Shown: positions 7,554 through 16,157 of the stretch, one piece after another
Layout of the letters: every line of letters begins with the position of its first letter
Position numbering within the stretch: the stretch's first letter is position 1
Assembly: GCA_016840945.1 (NCBI GenBank)
Contig: JAEORJ010000113.1
Coordinates: 1-17,573, forward strand
DNA: 17,573 nucleotides
Direction of reading: 5' to 3'
From: Candidatus Gerdarchaeota archaeon
GTDB lineage: Archaea; Asgardarchaeota; Heimdallarchaeia; JABLTI01
The notes under the pieces: model-generated
Seen by the model: the letters and a program-made list of their open reading frames with translations, nothing else
The model's database searches: none
Told to the model about the DNA's origin: nothing
Made by a program: the position numbers and the translations under genes

Positions 7554-8429
7554 CTATTCATCATCTTCATCATTAACTCTAGCAAACTTGCCATCAGAAC
7601 CTCGTACAAATTTTAATCGAACCTTTGCTTCAGCTAAAGCTTGGATAATCAAACCAAATTCTACGGTTATTTCTACTAAATTAAATTGATTAACTTCAGT
7701 TCTTCCAAGGGCTTTAGCAATTTTATTTGATTCCTCTTGTAATCGAGCGCGAAATTTACCATATCTACCTAATTCACTAAATTTAATCTCATCTAATACA
7801 TCTCTTCTCATTTCGAGATATTTGTAATCTCTACACATTGTAATCCTATATATGGCTTGAAAGATAGCTTTGTAGAAATGTCCTTCTGAAGTAACCAATG
7901 GTGTTGGTACTGTAAACGGTAGAATGCTTTTTTGTGACTCATATAATGTTTTTTCGACATCAATTATTTCTTTTTTAAGTAATGCTTCAGTTGCTGGTTC
8001 TACTTTATCAAAAACATCATATTCAGATTTCTTTAGTTCAATCAAATCAAACATATCTATAAAATATATTAGATCGAGTGATTGTAAATCATAACCTTTA
8101 TTCTTATTTGTCCATTCATTATAGCTTTTCTTAAAATTATCAATGTCAATTCTATTGTTTTTAAATTTAATTGGAGAAGCTAAACAAACTAATCTAAAGT
8201 AAAATCTCTCCCAAAAAATATCGCTGTCACATTTTTTTAACGGATATTTCTGGAATAATTCTCCTGGTAACCATAATTTTTCATTCCTACTTTGAATAGC
8301 TAGTTCGTCTTCTTCAAAACCAATTTTTAATAAATCGTTAAGATTTTTTATCAGATTCCAACATGTTTGATCTACTTCATCCTTTGGATTCTTAATTACA
8401 TTTATTGTAAATCCTGACAATATTAGCAC
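7554..8429 (-). CDS. Uncharacterised 291-aa protein
   Basis: I do not recognise a domain. The protein is cytoplasmic by sequence: no signal peptide and no membrane helix. It looks mostly helical, with charged stretches (about 110-180) and a basic helical region around RRDVLDEIKFSELGRYGKFR (about 210-232). It ends in a probable two-strand element, VEITVEFGLIIQALAEAKVR and on, and an acidic tail NDEDDE. The start is GTG 8429; no ATG is available near the N-terminus and the AAGAAG upstream is a weak ribosome site. Only 30 bases separate it from the stop of the small gene before it, so the two very likely share a transcript and a function. The C-terminal strand pair loosely recalls the end of Trypco1-type domains, which would fit the neighbour, but this is weak. 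Confidence 0.75.
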   Translation of the reverse strand: MLILSGFTINVIKNPKDEVDQTCWNLIKNLNDLLKIGFEEDELAIQSRNEKLWLPGELFQKYPLKKCDSDIFWERFYFRLVCLASPIKFKNNRIDIDNFKKSYNEWTNKNKGYDLQSLDLIYFIDMFDLIELKKSEYDVFDKVEPATEALLKKEIIDVEKTLYESQKSILPFTVPTPLVTSEGHFYKAIFQAIYRITMCRDYKYLEMRRDVLDEIKFSELGRYGKFRARLQEESNKIAKALGRTEVNQFNLVEITVEFGLIIQALAEAKVRLKFVRGSDGKFARVNDEDDE

Positions 8430-8459
8430 ACAACTTCTTTAGCTTTGAAAAAAGTTATT

Positions 8460-8702
8460 TCATAATTGTTTCTTTGATTCTTTACTAATTTTATTTTCAA
8501 AAGAAACATTCATTATAATCTTCCATTCGAGCTTGACTTCATGTGGTGCTTCGGAAAGTGTATGTTTACCATTTAGTATTAGTTCACATTCAACCTTTAT
8601 ACCGAATGTTGCTTTCGTAAATTTATCATTTGTTTGTAATTTATCTGCTTCACCAATAAGCTGCTCTAAACCTTGTTCAGGTGTTTTATCAGTTGTACTC
8701 AT
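8460..8702 (-). CDS. Small beta-rich protein, possibly Trypco-like
   Basis: An 80-residue cytoplasmic protein. Residues 8-25 form a helix (PEQGLEQLIGEADKL); then come two long amphipathic strands, TKATFGIKVECELIL and EVKLEWKIIMNVSFE, joined by a polar turn. The FGIK....V.LEWK pattern recalls the small Trypco (trypsin-co-occurring) domains described in predicted bacterial conflict systems, though no peptidase is next to it here; treat this as a hint. ATG 8702 is chosen because GAGGG lies nine bases upstream, whereas the in-frame ATG at 8711 touches that site. It is the first gene of a two-gene unit with the 291-aa protein. Confidence 0.7.
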   Translation of the reverse strand: MSTTDKTPEQGLEQLIGEADKLQTNDKFTKATFGIKVECELILNGKHTLSEAPHEVKLEWKIIMNVSFENKISKESKKQL

Positions 8703-8767
8703 ATTTCCCATCCCTCAAAAAATTAAACTAAAATACCATTAGTAACCAATATTTATTAATATTATCC

Positions 8768-8777
8768 CGCGACAAAA
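8768..8777 (-). promoter_or_regulatory. TTTTGTCGCG motif in the promoter of the two-gene operon
   Basis: The minus strand reads TTTTGTCGCG about 65 bases before ATG 8702 and directly upstream of the TATA-like GGATAATATTAATAAATATT. The same 10-mer in the other orientation occupies the promoter of the large surface-protein gene at 12730-12739. The partly palindromic core (TCGCG) could be a regulator site. Function inferred. Confidence 0.4.
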
Positions 8778-8871
8778 ATAAAAATAGTTGAAGAGAAATA
8801 ATTTGGTTCTAATAAATTTAAATTCGCGTGAGTCCATCAAACATTTTTTCTTAGAATTCTAATTAGAATTA

Positions 8872-8908
8872 CAAAAAAAGAAAGAATAAGTCGAAGTAAA
8901 ACTTCGAC
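8872..8908 (-). terminator. Hairpin plus U-tract terminator of the large surface-protein gene
   Basis: On the minus strand an 8-bp perfect stem GTCGAAGT/ACTTCGAC with loop TTT (8890-8908) is followed by TTATTCTTTCTTTTTTT. It starts 35 bases after the stop of the gene ending at 8944. A direct repeat ATTCAAATTA, twice, lies between stop and hairpin. Confidence 0.65.
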
Positions 8909-8943
8909 AATAATAGTATTCAAATTAATGATTCAAATTACAA

Positions 8944-11900
8944 CTATCGAAATCTCGTGTCATCATCCTCTTCTTCTTCTTTTTCCTTTCCCTTTTTCTT
9001 GGATCGCTTTTTGATTAAGTTAATAATTGTAATGAAAGAAACTATTCCACCTAGAATACCACCACCAATCGCGATATAAAGTTTCCATTTTTCAAGATTA
9101 AACGGATGATCTTCGCCATCAAGAGGATCTGTTCCAGCATCAACTTCTTCTTTATCACTAAAGCCATCGTGATCTGTATCAGCAACAATAGGATTTGTTC
9201 CATGATTGTATTCAGCGATGTTTGTCAAACCGTCGGAATCAGCATCATTATCAGAATCATCCACAAGAGGATTCAAGCCATACAATACTTCCCAGTCATC
9301 AGGCATAGCGTCACCATCGGTATCAGCATCACGTGGATTAGTTCCTTCAATAAATTCTTCAAGATTCGATAAATTATCATTATCAGGATCTTCATCAGCA
9401 TCATCTAGTAAAGGTGAAAGGTTATATGTTACTTCATAACCATCCGTCATGCCATCGTTATCTGTGTCTGAATCTTGAGGATCAGTTCCTTCGAGATATT
9501 CATTGTAATTAGATAAATCATCAGAATCAGAGTCTACATCTGCATCATCTATGAGTGGATTAAGATCGTTATCTACTTCCCAACCATCAGGCATACCATC
9601 GGAATCAGTATCGGGATTATTAGGTAATGTCACATACCCATCCAAACCAGGGGTCACTTCTTCGTCATCATCCAATCCGTCATCATCCGAATCTGTATCA
9701 TTCGGGTCAGTTAAGTAAGTGTGAACCTCTGCACCATCAGTTAAATTATCGTCATCAGAATCGGAATCTAAAGGATCAGTAGAGTAGACAGATAACTCTT
9801 CGCCATCATTCAAACCATCTGAATCAGTATCGGGATCAATTGGATCTGTGCCAGAAGTGAGCACCTCGTACCCATCCATCAAACCGTCTGCATCAGTATC
9901 GTTTAGTGTTGGATTTGTACCATAAGTGAGAACTTCTTCACCATTAGTTAACCCATCAGAATCGAAATCTTCATCCATATCTGGAAAATCAGATGCGTTA
10001 TTAGGATCTGTTCCTGCAGTAACTTCTTCCCCATCAGAAAATAGGTCATCATCGCTATCTTCATCCCAAGGATCGGTTCCTTCAGTGTACTCATCCCCAT
10101 CGTTCAATCCATCATAATCACTATCACTGTTAGTAGCATTCGTTATATAACCATCTATCCCTAAAATTGTTTCTTCTAAATCATCAAGACCATCAGAATC
10201 GGTGTCAGCTGAATTTGGATTAGTTCCTTCTGCAAATTCTTCTCCATCATCGAGACCATCGTCATCAGAATCAGCATCTAACGGATCGGTTATGTAACCA
10301 TCTACACCTAATACTAATTCCTCTCCGTCTTCTAAGCCATCATCGTCAGAATCAGGATCTGTGGGATCGGTAAGACTAGTTCCGGTTTCGTACCCGTCTG
10401 TTAAATCATCATCGTCAGAATCGTCATCTAACGGATCAGTGACATAACCATCCACTCCTGGGATTACTTCTTCTCCGTCCAAAATGCCGTCGTCATCTGA
10501 ATCGTCATCTGTAGGGTCAGTGCTATAGGTTGGTTCATCATTATCATCAATGCCATCAGAATCAGTATCAGCTGAAGTTGGATTAGTAATATAACCATCA
10601 GTTCCTGGAATAGACTCTTGGTAATCATTTATTCCATCAGAATCAGTATCAGGGTCATTTGGATCAGTAATATAGCCATCTGAACCTACTGTTACTTCTT
10701 CATTATCGTCTAATCCATCATCGTCGGAATCTGAATCCCAAGGATCAGTTCCTGCAATGTACTCATCACCATCGTTCAAACCATCATCGTCTGAATCTGA
10801 ATCGAGTTGATTAGTAATGTAACCATCTACCCCTAAAGTTATTTCTTCAAAATCATTTAATCCATCATCATCTGTGTCCGGGTCAAGAGGGTTTGTCCAG
10901 TAGATATATTCTTCTCCATCATTGAGGTCATCATCATCTGTATCTGGATCTGTGGGATCAGTTAGATAACCATCAACTCCAATAGCTACCTCTTCGAAAT
11001 CAGGGAGTCCATCGTCATCCGTATCTGAATCATTCGGATTCGTGATATATCCATCAACACCAAGATTGACTTCTTCGTAGTCACTTATATAATCATCGTC
11101 TGAATCCCAATCTAATGGATCCGTAATATAACCGTCTGTTCCAATTGTAACTTCTTCTAAGTCATCTAAACCGTCTAAATCTGTATCAGTAAGGTTTGGA
11201 TCCGTTCCATAAATCAGTACTTCTTCTCCATCCATTAAGCCTTCCCCGTCAGTATCATCATCAATTGGATCTGTTCCATAACGAATTATTTCTTCACCAT
11301 CTTCTAGGTCATCCGAATCTGTATCATTGTCACTTGGATTTGTCCCGTAAAAATCTTCAGTTGCATCATCGAGATAATCACTATCAGAGTCCATTTGGCC
11401 AACATGGAAAATGGATCCCTGGTGACAATACCATTGCTGGTCGCCAGAAGAAGAGACGTCTGTTAAACTCAAGCAAGTGATATTGTTATTATTTGATCCC
11501 GCGACAATTTCGAGTATCCCATCATTATTTATGTCAACTACTGCTGGTGACGAATAAACAGTACCAATTGAAAAGTAAATCCACTCAGAACTTCCTGTAT
11601 GGCTTAAGCAACTGATACCGAGAGAAGATCCTAAAATTATTACGAGAGTCCCATCTCCATCTAAATCAGCTGCTACAGCTGAGGTAATCAACATCGAAAT
11701 TCCAGTTGTTGACCATTCTGCTGATCCTGTATCGTCAAGACATGCGAAATATGATAACATGCCATCAGTGCATCCAATAAAAACTTCAAGATACCCATCA
11801 TTATCGAAGTCAGCTACCAGAGGTGAAGAATAAACAGCGAGTAAAGATGCGCTCCACTCCCATGTTCCAGCGTGGGAAATGCAGTAGAGATACTGATCAT

Positions 11901-12663
11901 CTGATCTCACGATCATTTCCAATGTTCCATCATCATCTAAATCACCTACTGCAGGAGTGGAAACAATATCATCACTTGTTGGGCACGGCATCCACTCGGG
12001 AGCGCCTGTATGGGAAAAGCAGTAAACATTGTTATCATTAGATCCTACAATTACTTCCATTGTCCCATCTCCGTCTAAATCAGCAGCTGTAGGAGAAGAA
12101 CGAACATCGTCATGTAAGTCTTTACTCCACTCTACTGTACCGCTCTTGTTAAAGCAATAAAGATAATTATCATCTGATCCCACGATTACTTCGAGTGATC
12201 CGTCATCATCCAAGTCAGCTATCGCAGGAGAAGAATAGACCGCTCCACCTGTTGTATAGCTCCACTCTACGGTACCTAAATGGCTGAAACAGTACAGCTT
12301 ACTATCAGCTGATCCTATCAGCACTTCTAAGGTACCATCTCTATCTAAATCCGCTGCAGCGGGTGAAGAATGAACATTACCACCTGTTGTATAGCTCCAC
12401 GCCAAACCACCGGATTCGTTCAGGCAGTAAACTTTGTCATCGTTTGATCCAACGACAATTTCTACTGTCCCATCTCCGTCCAAATCCATAATTAAAGGAG
12501 ATGACTCAACATCATCACCTGTTTGGTAACTCCAATATTTCGTTGCACCCATTGCATCAGGAGTTATTGGTCCAGGCTCTTCATTCACAGCCCCATTTAA
12601 TGTTGTAATACTACTCATAAACAAAAATGTAATAAATATAAGAAATATGCCTTTTTTTCGCAT
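8944..12663 (-). CDS. Giant surface protein: VCBS/FG-GAP propeller, TSP3-type calcium repeats, C-terminal anchor
   Basis: A 1239-residue extracellular protein. Residues 1-24 are a signal peptide (MRKKGIFLIFITFLFMSS). From about 50 to 410 there are eight 45-residue blades of the form SSP..ADLDGDGT.EV.VGS.D..VYC...G..EWSY, each with a DxDxDG calcium loop of the VCBS/FG-GAP type. From about 430 to 1175 there are roughly 25 units like DPTDPDTDDDGLNDGEE, the bacterial/archaeal TSP3 (thrombospondin type 3) pattern, which makes a long calcium-stiffened stalk. A membrane helix at about 1193-1217 (WKLYIAIGGGILGGIVSFIT and on) and a cytoplasmic tail of lysines and acidic residues follow. ATG 12663 has GGGGGA about eight bases upstream. 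A propeller head held away from the cell on a stalk suggests adhesion or ligand binding; the ligand is unknown. Confidence 0.92.
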   Translation of the reverse strand: MRKKGIFLIFITFLFMSSITTLNGAVNEEPGPITPDAMGATKYWSYQTGDDVESSPLIMDLDGDGTVEIVVGSNDDKVYCLNESGGLAWSYTTGGNVHSSPAAADLDRDGTLEVLIGSADSKLYCFSHLGTVEWSYTTGGAVYSSPAIADLDDDGSLEVIVGSDDNYLYCFNKSGTVEWSKDLHDDVRSSPTAADLDGDGTMEVIVGSNDNNVYCFSHTGAPEWMPCPTSDDIVSTPAVGDLDDDGTLEMIVRSDDQYLYCISHAGTWEWSASLLAVYSSPLVADFDNDGYLEVFIGCTDGMLSYFACLDDTGSAEWSTTGISMLITSAVAADLDGDGTLVIILGSSLGISCLSHTGSSEWIYFSIGTVYSSPAVVDINNDGILEIVAGSNNNNITCLSLTDVSSSGDQQWYCHQGSIFHVGQMDSDSDYLDDATEDFYGTNPSDNDTDSDDLEDGEEIIRYGTDPIDDDTDGEGLMDGEEVLIYGTDPNLTDTDLDGLDDLEEVTIGTDGYITDPLDWDSDDDYISDYEEVNLGVDGYITNPNDSDTDDDGLPDFEEVAIGVDGYLTDPTDPDTDDDDLNDGEEYIYWTNPLDPDTDDDGLNDFEEITLGVDGYITNQLDSDSDDDGLNDGDEYIAGTDPWDSDSDDDGLDDNEEVTVGSDGYITDPNDPDTDSDGINDYQESIPGTDGYITNPTSADTDSDGIDDNDEPTYSTDPTDDDSDDDGILDGEEVIPGVDGYVTDPLDDDSDDDDLTDGYETGTSLTDPTDPDSDDDGLEDGEELVLGVDGYITDPLDADSDDDGLDDGEEFAEGTNPNSADTDSDGLDDLEETILGIDGYITNATNSDSDYDGLNDGDEYTEGTDPWDEDSDDDLFSDGEEVTAGTDPNNASDFPDMDEDFDSDGLTNGEEVLTYGTNPTLNDTDADGLMDGYEVLTSGTDPIDPDTDSDGLNDGEELSVYSTDPLDSDSDDDNLTDGAEVHTYLTDPNDTDSDDDGLDDDEEVTPGLDGYVTLPNNPDTDSDGMPDGWEVDNDLNPLIDDADVDSDSDDLSNYNEYLEGTDPQDSDTDNDGMTDGYEVTYNLSPLLDDADEDPDNDNLSNLEEFIEGTNPRDADTDGDAMPDDWEVLYGLNPLVDDSDNDADSDGLTNIAEYNHGTNPIVADTDHDGFSDKEEVDAGTDPLDGEDHPFNLEKWKLYIAIGGGILGGIVSFITIINLIKKRSKKKGKEKEEEEDDDTRFR

Positions 12664-12718
12664 CTAATTTTCCCCCGTAAAATAATTAAAAATTATTTCT
12701 TAAATTAAATTGTTCTTT

Positions 12719-12739
12719 AATATTATAAATTTTGTCGCG
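12719..12739 (-). promoter_or_regulatory. Promoter of the large surface-protein gene with CGCGACAAAA element
   Basis: The minus strand reads CGCGACAAAA (12730-12739) immediately followed by ATTTATAATATT (12719-12730), a good TATA box with the CG-rich element in the BRE position. The start codon is 56 bases further on, leaving a leader of about 30 bases. The CG-rich 10-mer recurs at 8768-8777. Confidence 0.5.
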
Positions 12740-12781
12740 ATACGAATTGCCTATAATTATTCACTTTTCAGTTATAATAAA

Positions 12782-12880
12782 ATGAAAAAAGTAAAAACAA
12801 GAAAATTAGAAGAGATTAAAATACTTGAAAAGAAACATGAATTAAAAAAACAAGAAGACCAACCCAGAATTTCTTTATAA
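12782..12880 (+). CDS. Possible 32-aa basic microprotein
   Basis: ATG to TAA encodes a lysine/glutamate-rich helical peptide (MKKVKTRKLEEIKILEKKHE and on). There is no ribosome site, but TATAAT at 12752-12757 sits 28 bases before the ATG, the spacing expected for a leaderless archaeal transcript. The composition could equally arise by chance in AT-rich DNA. No similarity recognised. Confidence 0.25.
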   Translation: MKKVKTRKLEEIKILEKKHELKKQEDQPRISL

Positions 12881-13060
12881 TTTATTTTTGGATATTTTCC
12901 TCAATAATATTTATGTTGTAAAAGACATTTATTATTCTATTTTTAAAAGAGTAATTGCTTCTGCATTCATATAATAATCTCCCTCAATAAAATTAGTATT
13001 GAACTTAATTTAATAGGATTTATTTAAGTACAAGTCACTTTTATTCATTATCAATTAAGA

Positions 13061-13093
13061 AGTCATTGGTTCGAATCCACGGTAGGCCAACCA
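13061..13093 (+). pseudogene. Orphan 3' end of a tRNA gene (degenerate)
   Basis: AGTC, ATTGG, T loop TTCGAAT (13070-13076), CCACG, GTAGGCC, AA and CCA reproduce the variable-loop end, T arm, acceptor strand and CCA of a tRNA. Only three of five T-stem pairs form, and one extra A precedes CCA. No D arm, anticodon arm or matching 5' acceptor strand lies upstream. A T-run (13098-13104) follows, as after a true tRNA gene. It is not a copy of the tRNA-Ile end at 7420-7442. Probably a tRNA remnant or an integration scar. Confidence 0.7.
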
Positions 13094-13244
13094 ACTATTT
13101 TTTTATTAAAAGCTAACCTTAATCATATTATATTCCAATAGATTTGCATGTATTAAGAATTCAAATTTTGCCTTTAACAATTCCTGTTTTTAAGTAGAAA
13201 TAAGTAAAAAACATAGAATTTATCTTTTATTTGGAGGGTGAAAT

Positions 13245-14363
13245 ATGGGTACCCTAAAATGGTCTGATTTTAATAATGACAATAATATTATACTTATAAC
13301 ATTAGGAGGATCAGTTGGAACTGATGAGAAGATTTCTGAAATTGCTGAAATTGTTTCAGCTAATCCTATTCTTCGTAGGAGATTGTTCATTGGTCATGGA
13401 AATCCCTTAATAGACCAAAAAGCAAGATGGATAAATAAAATCCGAGATAAAATCATTGAAATATTTAACCAAATGAAAGATCTTGGACATCACCCTAAAA
13501 TTATTCTTGTTGGAAAAAGTATGGGTGGATGTGTCCTTCATGCTGTAGCTAAGGAATTAAATAATAAAGATATCAAGGTAGATTTATTCATAGGTGTTGA
13601 TATGAGTTGCCATGCAACAGCTCCAACTGCATGTCATTTTAAAGCGTATCAAGATGATCCAAGTGAAAATTCGGATGAAGCTAAAATCTTCTATGACAAC
13701 GTAATTAAACTCAAGAATTTTTATCAAGTTACTGAGAAAGCGGGAGTTCATCAATGTGGACATCCTGCAATACGAGACCATGAAATTGGCGAACAACCTG
13801 ATTTAGAATATACAAATATTAATGTTAATTGGTATAACTATAACTGGATTACCGGTAGAAAAGTAAGCAGAGATGAAAGATTAGGAGTCAAATGTGAAGG
13901 AGTTGAAATAGAAAGTTTCAAACCTTATGAGGGTGTAAGTTCAACATCTACATTCCCAACATCATTAGTTACCCCTTCTAGTAGTAACCGCCAAAAAAAG
14001 AGATTTGAACTTCTTATTGATTATGGATTTACTCTTAATATGGTGTTGTGTTCTAATGCTGATCATATGTCGATTGATACATGTGGGGGATTATTAAAAG
14101 TGATTTATTGGTTAATTTATGAAGAAATTGGATATACTGATTTGTTTCCAAAATATAGTCTTACTGCAGAAGTTAAGTATAATGGTGATAAAATCCAATC
14201 GAAAACTATTGATTTTCTTGATATCAAGAAAGACAAAGTTTCAATGATTTTTAATCTTGAATATGATGTTCATAATATTGGAAAAACTGTAAGGGTACGA
14301 ATAAAACCATCTGATGGTGACCAGTCTGATCAGCACAGAGATAAAAAAACATTTACTATGTAA
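13245..14363 (+). CDS. Cytoplasmic alpha/beta hydrolase, lipase/esterase-like
   Basis: A 372-residue serine hydrolase. Visible: nucleophile elbow GKSMGG with Ser92, likely acid Asp119 in LFIGVDMS, and His274 in NADHMSID, so a full catalytic triad. A tryptophan/tyrosine/asparagine-rich insert (about 160-205, KNFYQ then NINVNWYNYN) is typical of a lid or cap over the pocket. After the hydrolase fold, residues 300-372 look like a small beta domain (SLTAEVKYNGDK...VRVRIKP), which is unusual. There is no signal peptide, so it acts inside the cell, unlike many lipases. Start ATG 13245 has a strong GGAGGGTGA site. The next gene is convergent. The substrate cannot be read from the sequence. Confidence 0.8.
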   Translation: MGTLKWSDFNNDNNIILITLGGSVGTDEKISEIAEIVSANPILRRRLFIGHGNPLIDQKARWINKIRDKIIEIFNQMKDLGHHPKIILVGKSMGGCVLHAVAKELNNKDIKVDLFIGVDMSCHATAPTACHFKAYQDDPSENSDEAKIFYDNVIKLKNFYQVTEKAGVHQCGHPAIRDHEIGEQPDLEYTNINVNWYNYNWITGRKVSRDERLGVKCEGVEIESFKPYEGVSSTSTFPTSLVTPSSSNRQKKRFELLIDYGFTLNMVLCSNADHMSIDTCGGLLKVIYWLIYEEIGYTDLFPKYSLTAEVKYNGDKIQSKTIDFLDIKKDKVSMIFNLEYDVHNIGKTVRVRIKPSDGDQSDQHRDKKTFTM

Positions 14364-14537
14364 TTTATTATATACTGAAATAGTTATTAAACTATCAAAA
14401 TGGTAATGATATATAATGCAATCTAGAAAGAAAAAATTGAGAAGTAAATATTTGTTCCTAATAATTACAAATTCTCACAGATCCACCAATTGATTTTAAA
14501 AATAATCTCAAGATTTCTTTAGTTTAATTTTGAAGAT

Positions 14538-16157
14538 TTATTTTTTTCTTTTTTTAATAATGAATCGGATTGAAAATATTATCCCAGTGATAAGTGCTAC
14601 ACCACATGAACTGCTTAAACCAACCCACAACCAGAGTCTACTAGTTTCAGATGGTCCAATTATTAGATCAAGTGTATTTGCATAAACATTCATTTCTTCT
14701 TCATTTGAAGTTACATTATAACCAGCTTGTATGAGTTCATCTTTTGAGCGTTCCAACCAAACACCAAATGCTTCAGTTAATCCACTTCGTTCTGTATTAT
14801 CTGGATCTAAAGTATGTATTCCAGATTCCCCTAAAAGATTAGCTGCTTGCAGAAGTATATGTTTTGCAGCCCAATAATCAAGTGCAATAGGATCTAAACC
14901 AGCCATTAAAACACTAACATTTGTAGCTTCACCATAACTCGTCGAAGGACCATTTCCCAATGAAGGTGCTGGATTTGCATTGATCCAAATAGCATCAATG
15001 ATATTAAGAGTAGGTAAACCTAGTTCCGCCATTAGAGTTCCCATACTACCAGTTGCAATTGTATCATGACCATTAGCAAGTCCTTGAGTTTGAACGCCCA
15101 TATAATGTTTCATTGAAGCAGTCACACCATAATTACTGTGAGATTTTAAAACTGGAACATTAATGATTTTTAATCTCTGTTCATAATTAGTGCCATTCCA
15201 AATGCCATTTTTAAAACTGATTAAAGTTCCATAGGTTGTATTAAATTTAGGATAGGAAACAAAAACTCCACTTTCAGGATCAGCAGAATCATAGACAATA
15301 TAACCATCATCCATATTTCCGTCTGAGTACTCATTAACTTTTACGAATCTAATTGTATCAAATAGAAAAGTCGAAACTTTATAGTTTTGTGAAAAGAAAT
15401 TAGCTACAGTTTGAATAGATTGACTACGATTTATGGCATTAGCTTGCCCCCAATTCATTCTTCCTCTTCCTTGACCATTATCAGCTATTACAATTTCACC
15501 AGTAAATCCATCAGGATGATCAACAATAGTTTGAATAAGTTCTTTTAATACATCAGTATTTGTTCCACCACGTTGTTCCCACTGGCAATTATTTTTTATT
15601 AAAATTATATCATTAGAAGCTATTAATCCGTTTGGACCTTGAATTAATCCATCTGTTAAAGATCTATAAAATTTCAAATCATGTGAACCCATTAGTTCTA
15701 ACAAATCATTTATATGAGCAATTTTTGGTCCATTAACAACGAAAATATCAGAAGTAAATTCAGAGCTTGATATATAGGGATTTATCTCTAATCCAACATT
15801 AGTAGAAGACCTTGTTTTTTGAAGTATTAGTCCTCCACAAAAAGGTGAAATTATAAGAAAAACTAGAAGAAATGTTTTGATAGTTGCTAACCATTCCTGT
15901 TTTTTAGTTGAAAAAACAGTAAATGAAAGAAATGGTATAAGTGAACTTAATGCAATTGCAATATTTTGAGTTGCAGCTCTTTGACAAGGATAAACAATAC
16001 GAGATGGCTTTGTTCCTGTTCGGAATAAAAGCCAGAATAAATTTATGAAGAGAAAAATCAATATAGAGTTGCGAAATCGCTTCTTATTTACATAGTTATG
16101 TTTTATTTTTGTAGAATCATGATCTATTTCAGTTAATATAGATTCATGTTTAGACAT
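14538..16157 (-). CDS. Membrane-anchored DUF362 protein
   Basis: About 539 residues. A short basic cytoplasmic N-terminus leads into three membrane helices (about 31-45, 64-82 and 93-113) with the loop motif RIVYPCQRAA (54-63) between the first two, then an external DUF362 domain (about 125-470) and a fourth helix near the C-terminus (508-534) with a KKRKK tail. Hallmarks of DUF362 are visible: NDIILIKNN, VIADNG, INVPVLKSH (332-340), GVTASMKHYMG and GLDPIALDYWAAK. The family often sits beside iron-sulfur proteins and has no proven reaction; no CxxC cluster motif is seen here. I chose ATG 16157 over the in-frame TTG 16169; neither has a strong ribosome site. It is convergent with the hydrolase gene. 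Confidence 0.85.
   Translation of the reverse strand: MSKHESILTEIDHDSTKIKHNYVNKKRFRNSILIFLFINLFWLLFRTGTKPSRIVYPCQRAATQNIAIALSSLIPFLSFTVFSTKKQEWLATIKTFLLVFLIISPFCGGLILQKTRSSTNVGLEINPYISSSEFTSDIFVVNGPKIAHINDLLELMGSHDLKFYRSLTDGLIQGPNGLIASNDIILIKNNCQWEQRGGTNTDVLKELIQTIVDHPDGFTGEIVIADNGQGRGRMNWGQANAINRSQSIQTVANFFSQNYKVSTFLFDTIRFVKVNEYSDGNMDDGYIVYDSADPESGVFVSYPKFNTTYGTLISFKNGIWNGTNYEQRLKIINVPVLKSHSNYGVTASMKHYMGVQTQGLANGHDTIATGSMGTLMAELGLPTLNIIDAIWINANPAPSLGNGPSTSYGEATNVSVLMAGLDPIALDYWAAKHILLQAANLLGESGIHTLDPDNTERSGLTEAFGVWLERSKDELIQAGYNVTSNEEEMNVYANTLDLIIGPSETSRLWLWVGLSSSCGVALITGIIFSIRFIIKKRKK

Larger units (their letters stand above)
12664..13244. other. 581-base intergenic stretch
   Basis: It holds the leader and promoter of the large surface-protein gene (to 12739), a doubtful small reading frame (12782-12880), about 180 bases of AT-rich DNA in which I see nothing, an orphan tRNA 3' end (13061-13093) with a T-run after it, and the leader of the hydrolase gene. 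Confidence 0.6.

Noticed and set aside
8533..8742. Plus-strand open frame of 69 codons opposite the small beta-rich gene
   Set aside because: The minus-strand frame has the ribosome site, promoter and operon context; this one has none.
8850..8875. Palindromic AT-rich stretch around TTAGAATTCTAATTAGAATT
   Set aside because: Short AT palindromes are expected in this base composition and it matches no regulatory layout.
8944..11400. Regular DNA repeats that might look like a CRISPR or satellite array
   Set aside because: The period follows codons of the TSP3-type protein repeats in one continuous frame; there are no unique spacers between identical repeats.
9106..12041. Several plus-strand open frames opposite the large surface-protein gene
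   Set aside because: They are shadows of the repetitive aspartate-rich coding sequence on the other strand; they have serine- or histidine-rich nonsense translations and no ribosome sites.
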